This document shows, piece by piece, positions 22,452-28,535 of a stretch of DNA of 28,726 nt; the first letter of the stretch is position 1; each line of letters begins with the position of its first letter. The position numbers and the translations under genes were made by a program. The notes under the pieces were generated by a model. That model had not been told where the DNA came from, ran no database searches, and saw nothing but the letters and a program-made list of their open reading frames with translations. The stretch is from Temnopleurus reevesii (lineage: Eukaryota > Echinodermata > Echinoidea > Temnopleuroida > Temnopleuridae), in contig BQKZ01007445.1 of assembly GCA_036244855.1 (NCBI GenBank), positions 1 to 28,726 on the forward strand, written 5' to 3'.

Positions 22452-25400
22452 GATGCAATTTATATACCGCACATATCCACTCTGCTGAGTGCTCAAGGCG
22501 CTTTACATTATTATTACCCTGGCTTTAGCCCGGCAACCATTCACGGCGCACTTGGAATTTCAAAGAATAAATATTCCTGCCAGGTACCCATTCACCTCAC
22601 CTGGGTTTAGTGCAGCACAATGTGGATGGATTTCTTGCTGTAGGAAATTGAGTTGGATTCGAACCTACGACCCTCTAGTTGAAAGGCGAGAGTCACGACC
22701 ACTACACCAAGGAAATGGTACCCTGATTGTGACCCCCCCCCAAAAAAAAAAAAAGAGAGAAAAAATGAATAAGGCAGGCAGTTACATATCTTTGCATCAC
22801 AAGCAAAATTCTGAGAAATTTTAGCCTAAGTTTGTTGATACTAGTGAATAGAAGGGGTTTGCAAAGAGACATATTTGATGCATTTTTGTATCGTTGTGTC
22901 ATCAACTCATTTTCGTGTTACCTTATGAAGCACAAGATGACCTAAAGTACGATATCGCCCTAATAATTTTGGTAACAAAATGAATGATTTGCTTTATGGT
23001 AGTTGACTGCATATTTTGATTATTTTTATTCTTATTTCTGTGTAATTGCTTTTCTAGGTTGATTCCATACTTGATCTGTGTGCGGACATGGGGAATATCA
23101 GGGAAAAGATTGTGGAGTGCCATCGTAAGCTACAGGAAATACAGGAAGACTACCAAATAGGGGTAAGCAAATATTTAATGCATACCACACATGCAAATTT
23201 GTAGGATTTCTCCTGTGTTGTGTTTCATAAAACTCTTTGTAGACATGTTCACAACTCTACGAACGACTGGTGACCTTTTCAAAGTGTGTGTTTAGTAGGT
23301 AGCCATGCTAGATAGAATGTCATAGACATTAGAATTTGATTATGATAGTGACTAAAACATTTGCAGACCTGCCAACTACATGTAGGATTTTATCTTATTT
23401 ATTAGGATTTTTCAGTTAAAAGAGAATACTTATAAAGACAAAATACATATAGGGCATATTTATTCCTTGAGATACAGTGTTAACAAGTGGATGGAAGCTA
23501 TTTCTTTTTAATTCTGAAAATAAGATTTTTATGGTAAAATACTCGGATTCTAGTAGATGAGGTTGGTATTTTAGCATTTTGTGAAGTTTTTAAACCAAAT
23601 TTGCTTCATTTTATTTTTCACGGTCCGTTTTTGTCCGGTCCGGTTGGTATTTCTGCATTTTGTGAAGTTTTTAAACCGAATTTGCTTCATTTTAATTCTA
23701 CGTTCATTTTTGTTTTTCAGGGTCAAAGCGCTCGGGAGTATTACCTAGAGAATGCACTGAGATATTTGGAGAGGTACTGCTATCTCATCATCTTCAATAG
23801 CTACTTACATGAACAGGTAACTAGAACTGATTCATATCTTTAGCCATACCATTAAAGGTAGAAAACTACATTTGCACACATTATGGTTATGCTTGTTGTT
23901 AACCTCAGATATGCCAAAATAATAACCTCTGTGAAGTATTTTGGTCGAATGTAGTCCAGAATATTTGATTCAAATAAAAATCTATTCTATCATAATTCAT
24001 CTTGACACCAACGGTATCGCGATACTCCTAGCGTATTACGGTACCACACACATACACAAAACATTGTAAGAGCACATACAGTGCGCACTTCAATACACTG
24101 CCACACCATGCGGAATACGCACTGAGAGAGACTCTTGGTCGACGAGGGGTTAACGGCTGTTTGGAATTTTGAAGGCACGGTCCATTAATTCGCGGCCCGA
24201 ATAGAAGAATTATTATTGGGATTAACTATAAATGCGCCTATCATGACCAATCTTTGTGCTTAATTGATTGGTGATAAGTTCTATCATTTAGTACTCTACA
24301 ACATAACACAACAATCTTGGAAAGTCAAATTTTATGCTGCAAAAGAAGTATTCTACCTTTAATGTAGAATAATGAACGGAAATATACTTGTTGGTCTGTC
24401 AAGATTGCTTTGTTTGTCTGCATGCCATTTTATGAGATTAGATTTATTTGTCAGGGCCCAATAACATAATTGCTAATGAAAATGGCCAATCAATTTCTTC
24501 ATTGCGTGCATATTTTAGTCAATTCATAGAATGAGAAAAACTGACCACGAAATATTAGAATGTGAAAATTGAGCAAAGAAATTGGGGCTCCATCGGGATT
24601 CGAACCCGAGACCTCTGGATTGCTAGACCAGCGCTCTACCGCCTGAGCTATAGCAAGCCCTTATGCAGTGTTCGTCCCAGAAACCCCTTTCAATACTCTA
24701 GTGGTCAGAAGGTATTAAAACCTCGGGTTCGAATCCTGATGGAGCCCCAATTTCTTTGCTCAATTATTTTCATATTCCAATATTTCGTGGTCAGTTTTTC
24801 TCATTCTATGAATTTATTATATATTTAAAAAAGCTGCATCACTTCACCGTGATCCCTCGCATTTACTCCCAGTTGATTTCAGCCGCGGGTTTATTCCAGG
24901 TTTTAATAGCTTCTGACCACTAGAGCATTGAAAGGGGTTTCTTGGACGAACATCGCATAAGGGCTTGCTATAGCTCAGGCTGTAGAGCGCTGGTCTAGCA
25001 ATCCAGAGGTCTCGGGTTCGAATCCCGATGGAGCCCCATTTCTTTGCTCAATTTTCATATTCTCATATTTTAGTCAATCAACTGACCAGCAACCAATCAG
25101 AATTAATCTAAGACTTTCAAATTAATCGGAAACGGTTATGTTATGGGGCACTGATATTCCTTGATGTCTGAAATAGCAATAATTGTAAATGTCGTTTTAG
25201 TCCCATATTTCATATGTTTATGTGTGTTTATGAAATTCTATTTATTTATTCAAATCTGATTTCATTATTTTTATTCACATTTGATTATGATATAAACTTA
25301 TTTCTACCAATCCCATTGATTTTTGTCACCACACAGTTCCAGCAATGTTTCTGTAAATTATTTACGCCGTGAATGAGACTGCATCCTGAACTCCAGTTGG

Positions 25401-28400
25401 CCAATTAACGTTCATATTTGTAATAAGGATAAAAATGCAGTTTTTGAAAAATCTCATTTCATTCTTGCTTTTGACTACAGTTTATATGAAAAATTCATAT
25501 ACAGAAATATTCAACTTCTATTAACTCAAAGGACCATATAAGTTTTCCAAATTCAATGATATCCCAGAAACGGATGGTTATTGCTGCCTTTTCGATATCG
25601 ATGACATTAAGACTATGAAAATAGAAATTAACTAATGTAAATGACTCTTCAATACGATATTTCCTATGTAATATGAATTTTTCTATATTTATTAAAATCT
25701 GATTTTATTTTTTTCATTCACTGTTTATGATTTTATTCTATAAACTTATTTCTATCAATCTCATTGATTTTTGTCACCACACAGTTCCAGCAATGTTTCT
25801 GTAAATTATTTACGCCGTGGATGAGACTGCATCCCGAACTCTACCTGGCTCTGGCTCACATTAACTCAGCTGAGAGGACAGCACCGGTTGAACTCATTAC
25901 TAAAGGGCTCAGATTCTTGGTAAGATGCTAGCCATTATTATCGTGCTCTCATTGAATGAAGAAAAATCAGATGAACAAACTGTGAAAATTTGAGCAAAAT
26001 CGGATAATCCGTTCAAAAGTTATGAATTTTCTACGACCCCTACCGCTGTTGGGGATCCGTGCGATCAGCAAAATCGATGGTATCCGTGACATCATGTCGG
26101 ACAACTCCTCATTCTCTCTGTACACAAAATTTCACATCTTCTCCCTTTCTTCGGAAAGTCAACAGAATTCCAATTTTGAATTGGGGTATAGCATTGCTTT
26201 ATAGATTCTGCATGTATTTTTAGAAGAATAATCTTGCAACCTTACTCTAAATTTTGCATTCGTCCATTTCTAAAATTTCTATGTACAAAGTGAATGAGGA
26301 GTTGTCCGACATGATGTCACCGATTTCGCCGGTTTTGTGATCGCACGGATCCCTGTGAGCGGCAGTGATCGTCATATCTCTGTGAACTCGAACATTCATA
26401 ACTTTTGAATGGGTTGTCCGATTTTGCTTAAATTTTCACAGTTTGTTCATCTGATTTTTCTTCATTCAATGAGAGTATGATACATGTAATTACAGGGATT
26501 GGTTCCCCTTTAAACCCATCGCACTCCTTATGACTGGCTTACGGCCCAATTTGGGAAATATAGCTTAACATTCATTATAGGCATTTTGTCAAATATAATC
26601 TGCCTGATTCTTCTGGAAACTCATATGAATGTATATGATTTCAATTAGTGAATCAGCCTCATATTGGACATAAAGGGAAATCAGTTTCAAATCGAAGAAA
26701 ATCTTAAGACTGCTCTGAATTTTCGATTCCCATATGACAACAAGAAAGCTTGTATTATGCCAATTTTTTTTGTAGTATAATAACTTTGAGTATCCAGATT
26801 TTTTGTGTGTTTGAATACTTCTGAAAGATACAATGACACTTTCTTCTAAAATCGGATTGTAAAGCTAGTTTTAATAGGTTGAATTGGTTTAGATTTTTAT
26901 TCAAATTTTATTTTCTTCTCCATAAAATATTTATAAAATGCTAGTATTTAAAACTTTACAAAAATATGTTTCAATCAAATCAAGAAAGTTGAAAATCAAA
27001 TAAAATAACGATGGAAACATTGATTTCTTTGATTAGTCGGTCAAATTAATTGTTAATTGATTGATTGATCTTCTTGAATTTCAATAGGTTGCAGACGACT
27101 TTGTCGGGTTGGATGTGCTGAGCTCGCATCGGGAGGTTGGAACCTCCAACTTTCGCAAAGTGCCTGGTCTCCCTGTCTATGGTATGGCACAACCCAGTAG
27201 TAAGGTAGGTATAAAGGATCCTGTGGACCCCATGAGCAGACTTGCTCAAAACCTTAAAAAAAACACATAAAATGCTATTTGTCTTTCTCATGTTTTTGTT
27301 AAGATTTGCTGATTGATTATCCATTTACTCACACATACATACAATCACAAATCCATTCCTATAGTAATGAATTCTTTTCCGTGCAAGTATACTTTTTTGT
27401 CCCTCTGCACCTAGGAATAGTCTTACTAGATAGATGGTACATTACTAATCCTGCATTTTTTTTTTATTATTGTTATCATATTATTAATGTAATCCGTGGT
27501 TTAGCAAGAGTACTTTATTTTTGGTGGAAGTTATGATTTGTAGGTCAAGTAACAGTGAATTAAGATGCACCAGGCATTCAGAATGAAGTTGGAACTTCAA
27601 ATTTTTGTAAAGTGACCTATGTACTTGTTTGTGGTACAGCAAAACGCAGTATGAGAGATACAAATCATCCATAACATGCATGAGGATAGGAGTTACCAAA
27701 TGTGAACTACCTAACAAGTAAACAATATTTTCTGAGTGGAAACATGAAAACAAAACAGTGTGACACAACGACCTACACACCAAGAGAGCTACATGTAGCC
27801 TCCTCTTTTTTTTCCTCTTGATTAAGCTCTTTTTATACTCATCCTATATTTTAGGGGCTCGACATGGTGTGTGCCAATACTTCCTTTCCAAGAAGCCTGG
27901 TTATTCGTCCATCCATTCTTCTATCCATCCATCCGTCCATCCATCTATTCTCTCTATTAACCTCTTTTACTCATCCTCTATTTTAGGGGCTCGACAGGGT
28001 GTGTTCATACCTCTTTTCCAAGAAGCCTGGTTATTCGTCCATCCATCCAATCTTCTATCCATCCATCCATCCATCCATCCATCCTTCCATCCATCCATCT
28101 TTCTATCATCCATCCATTCATCTTTCAATCCATTCATCCATCCCACCATATATCCATCAATTCATTTTCTCTTAGACTATTAATCCGTTCCTTTTGATAT
28201 TACAGGGTTTGGATAGAGTTTGCCAATACCTCCTCTCCAAGAAGCATGGTCATTCATCCATCCATTCTTTCAATGTGAGAGGGGAGTTGGTGATACAATG
28301 TGACTCGACAACCTACATACCCAGAGAAATAGCTTCTTCTTTTTGAGCAGTATCATCCTTCTTTTTTTGTCCAAAATTTTGGGATGTCTGTATCCAACAT

Positions 28401-28501
28401 TCCACCCATTTTGTCTATTAACCTCCTTTACTCATCCTATATTTTAGGGGCTTGATAGGGTGTGTCAATACCTCCTTTCCAAAAAGCACTGTCACTCATC
28501 T

Positions 28502-28535
<34 letters not shown>

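Larger units (their letters stand above)
24524..25063. mobile_element. Inverted tRNA-like SINE dimer with 15-base target duplication
   Basis: CATATTTTAGTCAAT flanks the insert at 24509-24523 and 25064-25078. Inside, a minus-strand tRNA-like unit (24584-24660) and a plus-strand one (24961-25037) face each other. Between them lies a second piece of tail (CTCGGGTTCGAATCCTGATG at about 24723, then CCCCAATTTCTTTGCTCAAT). The flank GAATGAGAAAAACTGACCAC (about 24529) is repeated inverted at 24790-24805. Confidence 0.82.
24452..25149. mobile_element. MITE split by a SINE dimer
   Basis: CAGGGCCCAATAACATAA at the left and GGTTATGTTATGGGGCAC at the right are inverted ends related to the element at 15313-15461. 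The interior is interrupted by 24524-25063. Confidence 0.75.
23817..25784 (+). other. Intron 9
   Basis: GT 23817 to AG 25784. It holds the TTAAAGGTAGAA MITE (23850-24364), a MITE with a nested SINE dimer (24452-25149), and the partial exon 10 copy with its duplicated intron end (about 25220-25400). Bases 25400-25660 show nothing recognisable. Confidence 0.8.

Noticed and set aside
24584..24660. Functional tRNA-Ala gene
   Set aside because: The acceptor stem does not pair in register and the copy sits in an inverted, target-duplicated SINE; treated as tRNA-derived.
27818..28183. 121-residue Ser-Ile-His-Pro repeat protein
   Set aside because: Out of frame with paladin over copies A and B; produced by ATCC microsatellites.
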